Below, one piece after another: positions 24,524 through 34,725 of a DNA stretch of 64,000 nt. The stretch spans positions 1 to 64,000 of the forward strand of contig CAUHAO010000001.1 of NCBI GenBank assembly GCA_959604355.1, read 5' to 3'. Both the position numbers and the translations under genes were made by a program. Below the pieces are notes generated by a model. It searched no databases. It was not told the origin of the DNA and saw nothing but the letters and a program-made list of their open reading frames with translations. This stretch comes from an uncultured Eubacteriales bacterium (GTDB lineage: Bacteria; Bacillota; Clostridia; Oscillospirales; UBA644). Each line of letters opens with the position of its first letter. Positions within the stretch are counted from its first letter, which is position 1.

Positions 24524-27500
24524 ATGGAGATCATCCTCGGAAGAACGGGAAGCGGCAAAAGCACGCTTGCCGCCGAAAGAGTTTCCGCCCTCATTGATGC
24601 CGAACTGAAAAACAAACGGTCGGGCACGGCGTTGAGGGATAAAATACTCATCATCGTGCCCGACCAGTATACTATGCGCACCGAAAGATACTACATGGAG
24701 CGTCTCGGCGAGCACGCGATGACGTACGTCGGAATAATGTCATTCAAGCAGCTTTGCAGACTCGTTTCCGCATCGTACGGAGGCACAGCGTCAGTACCTC
24801 TCGGTGACGGCGGTAAAAACGTGCTTACGGCGAAGGCTCTTGAAGCGGTCGCACCGATGCTTGAATATTTCAACGCGCAAAATCCGAAAATCAGCTTTTA
24901 TGCGATGCTTGCACGGAGTATAACTCAGCTCAAAGCTGCAGGAATAACTCCCGACGAGCTGATGAAAACCGCAGATAGTGCAAGGAGTGACAAACTGCAC
25001 GATATCGCGCTTGTTTACGGCGCGTATGACGCATTATTGGAAAACGGCGTGTTTGACCCGACAGACAGCCTTAATATTCTTGCGCAGACAGTCGTTGCGG
25101 ACCGCATTTTTGAAGGCACTCACATACTCTTCGATAATTTCAGAACTTTCGCGTGGCAAGAGCTTCGAACCGTATGTGCGTTTATTGACGGCGGTGCGGA
25201 CGTTACTGTGACTTTGCCCGCCGACAGCGAAGCTGCACGCAAATATTCGCTGCTTGACTCTGTGTCGGAGCAGGCGGCACGGCTCATTGCGGCGTCGCAC
25301 AGGGCAGGCAGACCTTTTACCGTCACACGTCTCGGAGAAAACCGACGTACAAGCAGAGAAGATCTGGTTTTTCTTGAAAAAAATCTCTTTTCGGAAGCAC
25401 AGGACACGTTTGACTCCACGCCCGACAGCATACACCTTTATAAGGCCTCGGACATTTCCGACGAGGTCGATTTTGTCGCGTCCGAAATCACCGCAATGAT
25501 ACGCGACGCAGGCTGCAGACCCGACGATTTCATAGTCACGGCGCGAAATATTGACGACTACTCGGCGATCCTCGACCCCGTGTTCTCAAAATACGGTCTG
25601 CCGCTGTTTTACCATAAGAAAACGCCCTTGCGCCAGAAAAAGCCGGTTGCTCTCATAGACGCGCTGTTTTCTTCCGTGGTTTTTGGACTTGAAAGGGAAA
25701 CCGTGCTTGCACTGCCGAAAACGGGTCTTACGAACCTTTCGGTCGAGGATATTTCGCTTTTTGAAAATTACGTTGAAAAATGGAACATACAGTACGGCGG
25801 TTTTCTGCATGACTTCACGCAGAGCGTCAACGATTACGGAAAGCCGCAGGACGAACGCGACAGAGCGCTGCTTGACCGTATAAACGGCATACGGCGTTTC
25901 GTTGTCGGGATATTCACGGATTTTGCCTCAAGTGTCCGCGGAGAGCGTACAGTAAGAGAAATATCCGCAGCGGTATATGCGGTATTCGAAAAACTTGATA
26001 TGGAAAAAACGCTCGAAAGAGTGGGCGCGGAATACAGACGTTTTGGTGAGGACGCGCTTTATGCGGAACAATGTCGCACTTATGAGACCGTGATATCAGC
26101 GCTTGACGAATTTGTACTCGCGGCGGGCGACGACACGGTGGACGTCTCGAGATACAGAGAACTCCTGTTTTCGATAATCGACGAGACGGATATAGGGATA
26201 ATTCCCACGTCGAACGACAGCATTATCATCGGCGGCGCAGAGACCGTACCGTTTCTTTCACCGAAATACATTTTCGTCCTCGGGCTCAATGACGGAGTTT
26301 TTCCTCCCGCTTTCAAGGACTCAGACCTTATAGACGACGATGACAAGGTAATCATAGAGACGGAGCTTGAAAAGCAGATAGGTCAGACGGCGCGCGACAG
26401 TATGATGTACGAGCGTTATCTTGTTTACAACGCATTTTCCGCGGCGACGGACGGGGTGTATATTTCCTACGACGGCAGAGCTTCGGAATCGTACGCGGTA
26501 AACGAACTTCGCCGTATTTTCCCGGCTCTTGAAACGGATACCGCGCCCGAAGGGACGACTCACGGCGGAGTGATGAAGAGGCTTCAATGTAAAGGTGCCG
26601 CCTTTGACATGTATGTCAGAACGGGTGATGCCGCTCTCAAAGAATATCTCCTCGGAAGCGAGTACGCGAAGTTCATCCGCGGTGAGGCTCTGCCCGGCGG
26701 AGAAAAGCTGTCACTTCGTAGCGCAGAGAGAATTTTCGGCAGAAATATCACTCTTTCCGCGTCAAAGGTTACAAAATTCAACGAATGCAGATTTTCATAT
26801 TTCTGCCAGTATGGCATGAATCTCAGGGAAGAACGCCCCGCACGGCTCGACAGTCTCAATGTCGGCAACTTTATTCATGCGGCTCTCGAAACGATAATGC
26901 CGCAGGGAATAGACAGGGACGATGACAGCTTACGTGTACTGGTAGAAACCTTTACAAGCAAGTATTTTGAGTTTATAGATGACGGTAAGGCAAGCACGGC
27001 AAGATACTTCCGACGTCTGACGGATAAACTCTTTCGACTGCTCCGTATTTTTCGCGACGACATGAAGGATATGAAGTTTATACCCAAGGATTTCGAGGTT
27101 GAAATCGACCGTGACGGAGATGTCGAGCCGCTGAAGATAGGTTTCGACGGCGGAAGCGTTACTTTTGTCGGAAAAGTCGACCGAGTGGATGAGTTTGACC
27201 GCGGTGACGGAAGAAAATATATAAGAGTTATCGACTATAAAACGGGTGCGAAGACTTTCGACATAAAACATATTTTTTACGGTATCGACGTGCAGATGCT
27301 GCTGTATCTGTATGCATTGAGCGCGTGTGACGGCAGGTATAAAGGTATGCTGCCTGCGGGCGTGCTGTATCTTAATTCGGACGCGAAACTTGTCGATGTG
27401 CCGCGTGACGGCGACGAAGAGTCCGCGTATGAGATTCTTGACCGTCAAAGAAGGAGAACGGGTATGCTGCTGGACGACGATGATGTTATTGCAGCGGCGG

Positions 27501-27817
27501 GAGTAAAATATGTTCCGACATACAAGGTCGGGAGAATAGAATACAGGAATATCGCTACGGCGGAACAGTTCGGAAAGCTTTTTGAGTATATTTCCGACGC
27601 GCTCGTGAAGGTTGCAAAGGCTCTTGGTGAAGGAAAAATAGGCAAAGGGCCGTTGTACGACTCGCAATATGACCCGTGCAGATACTGCCTTATGAATAAA
27701 TACTGCGACAGTGAGCAGGCAGTGGCGTGTGCGGGGCGTGAAATGGACAAGAAGCCCGACCCGAAGACGATATACGACTTTATCGATAAAGAAAAGGCGG
27801 GTGAGAACGATGCCTGA
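24524..27817 (+). CDS. addB: ATP-dependent helicase/nuclease subunit AddB
   Basis: Starting at ATG 24524 (GGAGGG eight bases before; the ATG at 24518 is too close), the product is 1097 residues. It has Walker A GRTGSGKST (6-14), a degenerate UvrD-like helicase body, and a C-terminal RecB-type nuclease with VIDYKTGAK near 905. Four cysteines for the AddB iron-sulfur staple are present: NECRFSYFC is the first site (near 754) and DPCRYCLMNKYC (near 1051-1060) supplies the rest. AddAB resects double-strand breaks to Chi for RecA loading. The gene overlaps addA by 8 bases. Confidence 0.95.
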   Translation: MEIILGRTGSGKSTLAAERVSALIDAELKNKRSGTALRDKILIIVPDQYTMRTERYYMERLGEHAMTYVGIMSFKQLCRLVSASYGGTASVPLGDGGKNVLTAKALEAVAPMLEYFNAQNPKISFYAMLARSITQLKAAGITPDELMKTADSARSDKLHDIALVYGAYDALLENGVFDPTDSLNILAQTVVADRIFEGTHILFDNFRTFAWQELRTVCAFIDGGADVTVTLPADSEAARKYSLLDSVSEQAARLIAASHRAGRPFTVTRLGENRRTSREDLVFLEKNLFSEAQDTFDSTPDSIHLYKASDISDEVDFVASEITAMIRDAGCRPDDFIVTARNIDDYSAILDPVFSKYGLPLFYHKKTPLRQKKPVALIDALFSSVVFGLERETVLALPKTGLTNLSVEDISLFENYVEKWNIQYGGFLHDFTQSVNDYGKPQDERDRALLDRINGIRRFVVGIFTDFASSVRGERTVREISAAVYAVFEKLDMEKTLERVGAEYRRFGEDALYAEQCRTYETVISALDEFVLAAGDDTVDVSRYRELLFSIIDETDIGIIPTSNDSIIIGGAETVPFLSPKYIFVLGLNDGVFPPAFKDSDLIDDDDKVIIETELEKQIGQTARDSMMYERYLVYNAFSAATDGVYISYDGRASESYAVNELRRIFPALETDTAPEGTTHGGVMKRLQCKGAAFDMYVRTGDAALKEYLLGSEYAKFIRGEALPGGEKLSLRSAERIFGRNITLSASKVTKFNECRFSYFCQYGMNLREERPARLDSLNVGNFIHAALETIMPQGIDRDDDSLRVLVETFTSKYFEFIDDGKASTARYFRRLTDKLFRLLRIFRDDMKDMKFIPKDFEVEIDRDGDVEPLKIGFDGGSVTFVGKVDRVDEFDRGDGRKYIRVIDYKTGAKTFDIKHIFYGIDVQMLLYLYALSACDGRYKGMLPAGVLYLNSDAKLVDVPRDGDEESAYEILDRQRRRTGMLLDDDDVIAAAGVKYVPTYKVGRIEYRNIATAEQFGKLFEYISDALVKVAKALGEGKIGKGPLYDSQYDPCRYCLMNKYCDSEQAVACAGREMDKKPDPKTIYDFIDKEKAGENDA

Positions 27818-30800
27818 GCAAATTAACTGGACAGAAGGCCAAAGGACCGCGATGACGGACTTTTCGAGCATGATAGTCAGCGCCGCGGCAGGTTCGGGCA
27901 AAACGGAAGTTCTTTCGCGCCGGGTAGTGAATTATATCGTTGCCGGAGGAAGCGCTGAAGACCTGCTTATCGTCACTTTTACGCGTCTTGCCGCCGCGGA
28001 AATGCGCAGCCGTATAGCAAAACATCTCGCGCAGACAGATGATGCCGACGACCATATTCGTCTTGAGAGGCTCATGCTTTACAAAGCCGATATTTCCACT
28101 ATCGACAGTTTTTTCGGCGATATAGTGCGCAAAAATTTCAAGCAGGCGGGAGTACAGCCCGATTTCGGTATGCTTTCCGACGCGGAGGCTGCGCTGATAC
28201 GCAGAAAAGTGCTCTCGGAAATGCTTGAAAAGCATTACAGTGCCCCCACGGCAGAATTTGAGATGCTTCTTCAGACGCTCGGCGGCGAAAAGCTTGACGA
28301 AGGGCTTTATGATGGCATAGACAGGCTTTATGACAGTGTCATGTCGCTGCCGTTTCCGAAAAAATGGATGTCCGAAAAACTGAAAAACTATTCTTCGGCG
28401 AGCAGGTGGATCGACGCGATGTGCGAAGATATGCTCAAAGATATTACGGAATGTGTTGACGTGTACGATGAAGTAATAAGCTCGGGTGCGTTGGAAAACT
28501 TTGATTTCGCATACGCGGAATTTGACGCCCTCAAAGCATTGAGGGACGCTCTCGCGGCGCGGGACTGGGACGGGGCGTGTGCGGCAGCAAGATACAGGTT
28601 CGTCAGCTTGCAGGGCAAAGCGAAAAAATTCGACTCTATGAACAAAATGCACGCGCGGTACAGACTTTTTCGCTCGTATGCACAGGAATTTTTCAAGCAG
28701 GATGAAAAGCTTATTTCGCAGGTTTTCTTAATATCTGAAGAAACCGTTAAGGAAGAACTTGAATTGCTCAGACCTTCGGCGGAATGTCTTTTCGCGCTGA
28801 CGGGAGAGTATATTGACGGTGTTTTCGCGGAAATGGGCCGTAAAAACAAATATTCGTTCGACGTCATAAGTCAACTTGCGCTTGCCCTTGTCGTAAAAGA
28901 GGAGTCATATGATTTTGATACGGGCAATTTTGAGGCGACGGACTACACGATGGGGCTGCGCGAAAAATACGCAGAGGTTCTCGTCGACGAATATCAGGAT
29001 ACAAACGACTTGCAGGACGCGTTTTTCAAAGCGCTCACAAACAATGGCCGCGGTCCGAGATTTTTCGCCGTCGGCGACGTAAAGCAGAGCATATACGGAT
29101 TCCGCAACGCCAATCCGCATAATTTCATGCGCCGTTACAAAGAGGCGCAAAAAAGAGTAGATCTCAGTAAGAATTTTCGCAGCCGTCGGGGTGTGCTGGA
29201 TTTTGTCAACTTCGTCTGCGGACAGTTGTTTTCCGAAGACGTGGGCGGCGTGGAATACGATAGAACGCAAGCACTTGAATACGGAAATCCTGACTATAAA
29301 GAGCGCGTCGAAAATGATGTCGAAGTCAATTTTCTCGCCTATGATCCGTTGGCGACGAGCAACGCCGCGCAGTCTATGCGTTTCGCAACAATGGCGGCGC
29401 GGAGAATAAAAAAGGCTGTCGCGGAAGAGACGGTAACAGAGAAAAAAATAACACGCGCGATGCGTTACGGTGATATCGCGGTGTTGCTGCCGACGTTTAA
29501 GAACATAGGCCCCGTTTATCAGCGTGTTTTTGAAGAAGCGGGCATACCGTATGTGTCCAAGTCCGATTCGTCGTATCTTACGACGGTAGAAGTCGCGACC
29601 GTCATTGCGCTGCTAAAAGTCATCGACGACCCGTATCGAGACGTGCCGCTGTTCGCGGTGATGTATTCTGATTTGTTCCGTTTTTCCGCGGACGAGCTTG
29701 CAGAGATACGTCTTTGCGACAGACGTGTGTCGCTTTATGACGCGGTGAAAAAAGCTGCCGAAAACGGTGACGGAAAGTGTGCGGAGTTTATAAGCACGCT
29801 TGATAAATATCGCCTCATTTCAAACGATTTTCCCGTCCATAAGCTCATATGGAGAATATATACGGACACGTCGTACCCCGAAGCTGTGGCGTGCACTTAT
29901 TCGGGGAAAGCGAAACGTGACGCTCTGATGCAGTTCTACACGTTCGCGCGGGACTACGGTCAAAACGGTGACGGTGACTTATATCGCTTTATTCAGTATG
30001 TTGAAAGTGCAGATAAGACCGCGAAGGCAGATAATTCAATGCCGACAGGCGGCGACTGTGTTAAGATAATGACAGTACATGCATCAAAGGGACTCGAGTT
30101 CCCGATGTGTATAGTCTCGTACGCGCCGAGGGAAAACAGCGAAAAAGGCACTGTAATGGGCTTTGACCGTGAGCTCGGTGTCGCGATGCGCATACGCAAC
30201 GCCGCGATGACGTTTGAGAAGAAAACGCTCATGAATTATGCCGTTTCCTCTCGTGCGGCAAGAGAGGACGTGTCGGAAAATCTGCGGCTTTGCTATGTTG
30301 CGCTCACGAGGGCGAGAGAGAAGCTCGTGCTGTATTTCGCGCTTAAAAAAGACATTTCACCTAACGATGCCGCGGGCGAAAAGGGAGATAAAATCTCCCC
30401 CCTCCATGTTTCGCAGCTGTCGGGAGCGAGAGATAAATTTTTCGCTGCTCTTGCACGGCATCCCGATTTTGATGTGTCGAAAGTCGTGCCTTTCGATGTT
30501 GAATATCTTCCGTGTGAGTCGCATGCGGATATAAATTGGGCTGTTTCGGCGGAAAAACTGAGCAACACCGCGGAAAACAGCACCGCGCAGGAGGAATTCG
30601 TGCTTGACACGGCAGAACTCGACCGACGTTTCGCATTCAGATACACGGCATCGCATATTCCCGCGAAAGTGAGCGTCACGGAGATAGCCAAAAACAAGCT
30701 CTACGACTGCGGGAGCGCTCAGATGGTCGAGCCTGAGTTCTCCGTTGAGAAGCCGATGTTTCTTTCCGACGCCGCCGCGGGCACGGCAAGGGGCACGGCG

Positions 30801-31292
30801 ATACACACCTTCCTCGCATGCGCGGATCTCGAAAAAGATATCACGGCGCAGGCTAAAGCGCTGCTCGACGGCGGAAGAATATCCGAGCAGGGGTATGAGG
30901 CAATTATTGCACAGAGGGAAGCGTTCGACATGTTCAAGAGGTCCGAACTGTATGCGCTTATAAAGAGCGCCGACGACGTAAGACGTGAGGAAAATTTCGT
31001 AGTGCGTATACCGGCGTCGAAGCTTTCCCCCGATGCCGAAGGCACGGTGCTGATGCAGGGCGCGATAGACCTGATGTGCGAATATGCCGACGGATTCGTT
31101 GTCGTTGACTACAAGACGGACCGAGCAGATTCGGCGACGATCTCGGCAAGATATACCGAGCAGCTGAAATATTACGCATACGCGGTGCAAAAGTGTTACG
31201 GAAAGCCCGTGAAACGACTCTGTATATGGTCTTTTCATCTCGGATACGCGATAGATATCCCGACGGATGATATCCCGGCGGACGCGGAATGA
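27810..31292 (+). CDS. addA: ATP-dependent helicase/nuclease subunit AddA
   Basis: The start at ATG 27810 gives MPEQINWTEGQRTAM, the standard AddA N-terminus, and overlaps the addB stop. The 1160-residue protein has UvrD/Rep helicase motifs in order: Q motif WTEGQ, Walker A SAAAGSGKTEVL (24-35), Walker B VLVDEYQDTND, motif III VGDVKQSIYGFRNANP, motif V VMTVHASKGLEFP and motif VI CYVALTRAREKLVLY. The C-terminal RecB-like nuclease has GTAIHTFLACADL and VVVDYKTDRAD (near 1095-1105). It is the motor and one nuclease of AddAB. Confidence 0.96.
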   Translation: MPEQINWTEGQRTAMTDFSSMIVSAAAGSGKTEVLSRRVVNYIVAGGSAEDLLIVTFTRLAAAEMRSRIAKHLAQTDDADDHIRLERLMLYKADISTIDSFFGDIVRKNFKQAGVQPDFGMLSDAEAALIRRKVLSEMLEKHYSAPTAEFEMLLQTLGGEKLDEGLYDGIDRLYDSVMSLPFPKKWMSEKLKNYSSASRWIDAMCEDMLKDITECVDVYDEVISSGALENFDFAYAEFDALKALRDALAARDWDGACAAARYRFVSLQGKAKKFDSMNKMHARYRLFRSYAQEFFKQDEKLISQVFLISEETVKEELELLRPSAECLFALTGEYIDGVFAEMGRKNKYSFDVISQLALALVVKEESYDFDTGNFEATDYTMGLREKYAEVLVDEYQDTNDLQDAFFKALTNNGRGPRFFAVGDVKQSIYGFRNANPHNFMRRYKEAQKRVDLSKNFRSRRGVLDFVNFVCGQLFSEDVGGVEYDRTQALEYGNPDYKERVENDVEVNFLAYDPLATSNAAQSMRFATMAARRIKKAVAEETVTEKKITRAMRYGDIAVLLPTFKNIGPVYQRVFEEAGIPYVSKSDSSYLTTVEVATVIALLKVIDDPYRDVPLFAVMYSDLFRFSADELAEIRLCDRRVSLYDAVKKAAENGDGKCAEFISTLDKYRLISNDFPVHKLIWRIYTDTSYPEAVACTYSGKAKRDALMQFYTFARDYGQNGDGDLYRFIQYVESADKTAKADNSMPTGGDCVKIMTVHASKGLEFPMCIVSYAPRENSEKGTVMGFDRELGVAMRIRNAAMTFEKKTLMNYAVSSRAAREDVSENLRLCYVALTRAREKLVLYFALKKDISPNDAAGEKGDKISPLHVSQLSGARDKFFAALARHPDFDVSKVVPFDVEYLPCESHADINWAVSAEKLSNTAENSTAQEEFVLDTAELDRRFAFRYTASHIPAKVSVTEIAKNKLYDCGSAQMVEPEFSVEKPMFLSDAAAGTARGTAIHTFLACADLEKDITAQAKALLDGGRISEQGYEAIIAQREAFDMFKRSELYALIKSADDVRREENFVVRIPASKLSPDAEGTVLMQGAIDLMCEYADGFVVVDYKTDRADSATISARYTEQLKYYAYAVQKCYGKPVKRLCIWSFHLGYAIDIPTDDIPADAE

Positions 31293-31309
31293 TATTTTTG
31301 CAAAATCGC

Positions 31310-31338
31310 TTGACTTTTCGTGCGTATTGTGGTATCAT
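31310..31338 (+). promoter_or_regulatory. Sigma-A promoter of the sugar isomerase-like gene
   Basis: TTGACT (31310-31315), 17-base spacer, TATCAT (31333-31338), 35 bases before the ATG at 31373. Confidence 0.82.
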
Positions 31339-31372
31339 TATTAAAATGAAAAAATACTGCGGAGGAATAATC

Positions 31373-32152
31373 ATGAGCAGAAAAATAAAGAATTTCGGCA
31401 TCCAGCTCTGGACGGTACGCGACCTTATCCATACCGAAGAGGGCATTGATGACACTTTCGGTAAACTCGCCGAGATGGGATATGAGGAACTTCATACCGT
31501 CGGCATCCCCACTACTGCGGAAAGATACTATGAGCTTGCTGCAAAGCACGGTCTTCGCATCTGCGGCACACATTGGAGCTGGGATGATATGATGAACGAC
31601 CCCGAGAAGGTCATGGCAGATCACAAGGCGATGCACACCACTAATATCGGTATCGGCGGTATGCCCGGCGACTACGCGCAAAGCCCGGAGAAACTACGTG
31701 AGTTCTGTGAGACAGTGAACAAGTTCGCGGAGAAAGTTAACAAGTACGGCTTCAAATTCACATATCACAACCACGCGTGGGAATTTGCGAAACTTGAGGG
31801 CAAGAGAGTTTATGACTATCTCGTCGAAGGTTTCGACCCCAAGACAACATCATTCTGCTTTGACACATATTGGGCTCAGGCGGCAGGTTGCGACCCGATT
31901 CAATGGATAAGAAAGCTTGAGGGCCGTCTTGATATACTTCATCTTAAAGATATGAAGTTTATGGATGACGACAAAGAACAGGGTCCCCGTATATGCGAGA
32001 TCGGTCAGGGCAACATGAATTTTGACGGTATTGTCGATGCTGCTCTTGACACAGGTGTCAAGAACTTCATCGTTGAGCAGGACTACTGCCCCGGCGATCC
32101 TCTTGCAAGTGCGAAGATAAGCGCTGATTATATCAAAGAGCATTATATGTAA
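31373..32152 (+). CDS. Sugar phosphate isomerase/epimerase (xylose isomerase-like TIM barrel)
   Basis: The 259-residue protein starts at 31373 behind GGAGG. It shows the AP-endonuclease-2/xylose-isomerase-like barrel: IQLWTVRDLI, MGYEELHTVG, GTHWSWDDM, FTYHNHAWEF with a metal-binding Glu/His set, CFDTYWAQAAGCDP, LDILHLKDMKF and a final FIVEQDYCP. Relatives isomerise or epimerise keto-sugars and inositol derivatives with a divalent metal. The substrate is not readable. It stands alone between its own promoter and a terminator. Confidence 0.85.
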   Translation: MSRKIKNFGIQLWTVRDLIHTEEGIDDTFGKLAEMGYEELHTVGIPTTAERYYELAAKHGLRICGTHWSWDDMMNDPEKVMADHKAMHTTNIGIGGMPGDYAQSPEKLREFCETVNKFAEKVNKYGFKFTYHNHAWEFAKLEGKRVYDYLVEGFDPKTTSFCFDTYWAQAAGCDPIQWIRKLEGRLDILHLKDMKFMDDDKEQGPRICEIGQGNMNFDGIVDAALDTGVKNFIVEQDYCPGDPLASAKISADYIKEHYM

Positions 32153-32172
32153 TTCAATAACAGACACGGAAG

Positions 32173-32196
32173 TCCGCGGCAAGAGCCGCGGATTTT
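32173..32196 (+). terminator. Rho-independent terminator after the sugar isomerase-like gene
   Basis: Perfect stem TCCGCGGC / GCCGCGGA with AAGA loop, then TTTTCGACTTTTTT. Confidence 0.93.
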
Positions 32197-32216
32197 CGAC
32201 TTTTTTATGAAAAGAC

Positions 32217-32245
32217 TTTACTTTTGAAGATAAATGTATTATAAT
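32217..32245 (+). promoter_or_regulatory. Sigma-A promoter of the AMP-ligase gene
   Basis: TTTACT (32217-32222), 17-base spacer, TATAAT (32240-32245). A short direct duplication (TCTGCTTGT twice, 32245-32267) lies in the leader. Confidence 0.8.
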
Positions 32246-32319
32246 CTGCTTGTGATAAAATCTGCTTGTAGTGCAGAATTTTGTAGTGCAAAAAATCGTA
32301 AGAAAGCAGGAAACAAAGA

Positions 32320-33954
32320 ATGCCCATAACGGAAATTCTTGAAAAAAATGTCGCGCTTTACGGCGATGACGTCGCTCTTGTGGAGATTAATCCCGAGGTG
32401 CCCGAAGGAGAGGATAAGACCTGGAGGGAGTACGAACTCGTCGAGGCAAGCCATACCGAAAGATACCGTTCCGAGATAACATGGAAAGAGTTCAACGCAA
32501 AGTCGAACCGTTTTGCTAACTTGCTGCTCAAACGCGGAGTCGGCAAGGGCGACAAGGTTGCCATTCTTCTGATGAACTGCATCGAATGGCTGCCGATATA
32601 TTTCGGAGTGCTCAAAACCGGCGCAATAGTCGTGCCGATGAACTACCGCTATACCGCAGACGAAATAATGTACTGCTCTCGTCTCGCGGAAGTAAGCGTT
32701 CTCGTGTTCGGTCCCGAGTTTATCGGACGTGTAGAGAATCTGTCGGGCACTTTGCCGCTTGTTCATTCGCTTTTCTTTGTCGGTCATGACTGCCCGTCGT
32801 TTGCCGACAGTTATTATAATCTCGTTAAAGACTGCAGCGACGTGTCGCCCGATATAAAGCTTACAGACGACGATGACGCGGCAATATATTTCTCTTCCGG
32901 CACAACGGGCTTCCCGAAAGCGATACTTCATACTCATCGCAGCCTTATGTGCGCGTGCCGAACCGAAAACAACAACCATAAACAGACAAAAGAAGATACG
33001 TTCCTCTGCATCCCGCCGCTGTATCACACGGGCGCGAAAATGCACTGGTTCGGTTCTTTTCTCGTCGGCGGAAAAGGTGTATTGCTCAAAGGTGTAAAGC
33101 CCCAGTGGATACTCAAAGCCGCTTCGCAGGAAAAGTGCTCCATAGTCTGGCTTCTCGTGCCTTGGGCACAGGATATTCTCGACGCGATAGACCGCGGTGA
33201 TATAAATCTGGACGATTACGATCTTTCAAACTGGAGACTCATGCATATCGGTGCGCAGCCTGTACCCCCGAGTCTTATAAAGAGGTGGAAGAAGGTCTTC
33301 CCTCAGCACGATTATGATACAAACTACGGCCTGAGCGAATCGACCGGCCCGGGATGTGTACATCTGGGCATGGAAAACATACATAAAGTCGGAGCTATCG
33401 GTATTCCCGGCGAAGGCTGGCAGGTGAAAATCATCGACGAGCAGGGTAATACCGTCAAGCAGGGCGATGTTGGTGAACTTGCCGTCAAAGGCGACGGCGT
33501 TATGAAGTGCTATTTCCGTGACCCCGTTGCGACCGCGGCGGTACTTCACGACGGATGGCTTTATACCGGAGATATGGCGCGTATGGACGAGGACGGATTC
33601 ATATTCCTCGTTGACCGCAAAAAGGACGTTATAATCACGGGCGGCGAAAACCTTTACCCCGTGCAGATAGAGGATTTTATCCGTACAAACGACGCGGTCA
33701 AAGATGTGGCGGTCATAGGCATGCCCGACACGCGTCTTGGGGAAATTGCCGTTGCGATAATCGAGCTTAAGTCCGATCATGAGTGTACGCAGGAGCAAAT
33801 GGAGGAGTTTTGCCGTGCTTTGCCGCGCTACAAGCGTCCTCGTAAATACATTTTTGCCGATGTCCCGCGTAATCCTACCGGAAAGATAGAGAAGCCGAAG
33901 CTGCGTGAAAAATACTGCGGCAAGAGCCTTGTCGAAGCGCAGATAAAAGGCTGA
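32320..33954 (+). CDS. Class I adenylate-forming enzyme (acyl-CoA synthetase-like)
   Basis: The 544-residue product has the ANL-superfamily motifs: P-loop YFSSGTTGFPKAIL (about 189-202), YGLSESTGPG (A5), DGWLYTGDMARMDEDGF (A7), the hinge DRKKDVIITGGENLYP (A8) and a C-terminal NPTGKIEKPKLR with catalytic Lys. It activates a carboxylic acid as acyl-AMP and transfers it to CoA or another thiol. It has medium/long-chain acyl-CoA-ligase proportions. The N-terminal FLEK-type region has an unusual charged insert (about 22-48). No neighbouring fatty-acid or CoA genes define the substrate. Confidence 0.88.
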   Translation: MPITEILEKNVALYGDDVALVEINPEVPEGEDKTWREYELVEASHTERYRSEITWKEFNAKSNRFANLLLKRGVGKGDKVAILLMNCIEWLPIYFGVLKTGAIVVPMNYRYTADEIMYCSRLAEVSVLVFGPEFIGRVENLSGTLPLVHSLFFVGHDCPSFADSYYNLVKDCSDVSPDIKLTDDDDAAIYFSSGTTGFPKAILHTHRSLMCACRTENNNHKQTKEDTFLCIPPLYHTGAKMHWFGSFLVGGKGVLLKGVKPQWILKAASQEKCSIVWLLVPWAQDILDAIDRGDINLDDYDLSNWRLMHIGAQPVPPSLIKRWKKVFPQHDYDTNYGLSESTGPGCVHLGMENIHKVGAIGIPGEGWQVKIIDEQGNTVKQGDVGELAVKGDGVMKCYFRDPVATAAVLHDGWLYTGDMARMDEDGFIFLVDRKKDVIITGGENLYPVQIEDFIRTNDAVKDVAVIGMPDTRLGEIAVAIIELKSDHECTQEQMEEFCRALPRYKRPRKYIFADVPRNPTGKIEKPKLREKYCGKSLVEAQIKG

Positions 33955-34057
33955 AAATGAAAAAGTGCCGCGGATTTTTGCAGAAACAGCGAAAGTTCGC
34001 GGTTTTTCAGTATATTATCCCGTTTTGACGGATAAAAATAACCACGGGTGCGATGTT

Positions 34058-34710
34058 ATGAAATCCAACATAGCCGGTAAGACCTGTACCGCATGCTCGT
34101 CCCACGTCGAAAAGGCAGCAAGAAGCGTACAGGGCGTAAGGATACTTCCGCGGACGTTGTCGTTGTGCTGAAAAAACTCGGATGCGACGTGTGGATGGTG
34201 ACGGGCGACAATGAGATGCCCGCGCGTGCCGTGGCTCAAAGCGTTGGCATGGATAACGTCATCGCGGGTGTGTTTCCGTCACAGAAAGATGAAAGAATAC
34301 CAGCTTTGCGCTCCGACGGACGTTTTACCGTTATGGTCGGTGACGGTGTAAATGATGCGGCTGCGCTCACGAGCGCCGATGGCGGACTTGCCATAGGCAC
34401 GGGAATCGATATAGCGACGGAATCTGCCGACATAGTGTTGATGAAAAAGACTTGCGGGATGTGGTGGATTCAATACCTCTGAGCCGTGCGACGGTTCGCA
34501 GTATAAAGCAGAATCTTTTCTGAGCTATGATGTACAACTCTCTCGGAATACCTATTGCGACGGGAGCGCTCTATCCTATATTTTGCGACGAGAGCGCTTT
34601 ATCCTATATTCGGCATTCGATCGTCAGTTGTCTCCATGTTCGCTGCGGCGACAGGGCTGGGGTCGCTCTGTGTCGCTATAAATGCTCTGCGATTAAAGAA
34701 TTTCAATAAA
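34058..34710 (+). pseudogene. Wrecked copper P-type ATPase (copA) remnant
   Basis: Pieces of CopA occur in order but in three frames. 34058-34135 codes a heavy-metal-binding start with KTCTACSSHVEKAARSVQGV. About 34140-34450, shifted, codes the hinge/P-domain: VVVVLKKLGCDVWMVTGDN, VMVGDGVNDAAALTSAD, GIDIATESADIVLMK. About 34453-34520, shifted again, codes DVVDSIPLSRATVRSIKQNLF, then TGA where CopA has Trp, then AMMYNSLGIPIATGALYPIF. A 28-bp tandem duplication (34557-34612) shifts the frame before the tail SVVSMFAAATGLGSLCVAINALRL. The A-domain, most membrane helices and the DKTGT site are deleted. It cannot make a pump. copZ follows intact. Confidence 0.9.
34557..34612 (+). repeat. 28-bp imperfect tandem duplication in the copA relic
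   Basis: 34557-34584 and 34585-34612 are two copies differing at 3 or so positions; each codes A-T-G/R-A-L-Y-P-I-F. The 28-base length is not a multiple of three and breaks the frame. Confidence 0.9.
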
Positions 34711-34725
34711 CAAGGAGAAAAAATC

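Noticed and set aside
27780..28652. 290-residue minus-strand open frame opposite addA
   Set aside because: Shadow of addA; composition rich in Arg, His and Phe, no motif.
34510..34530. In-frame TGA in the copA relic read as selenocysteine
   Set aside because: It replaces a Trp codon in a conserved helix, there is no selenocysteine context, and the gene has several other lesions.
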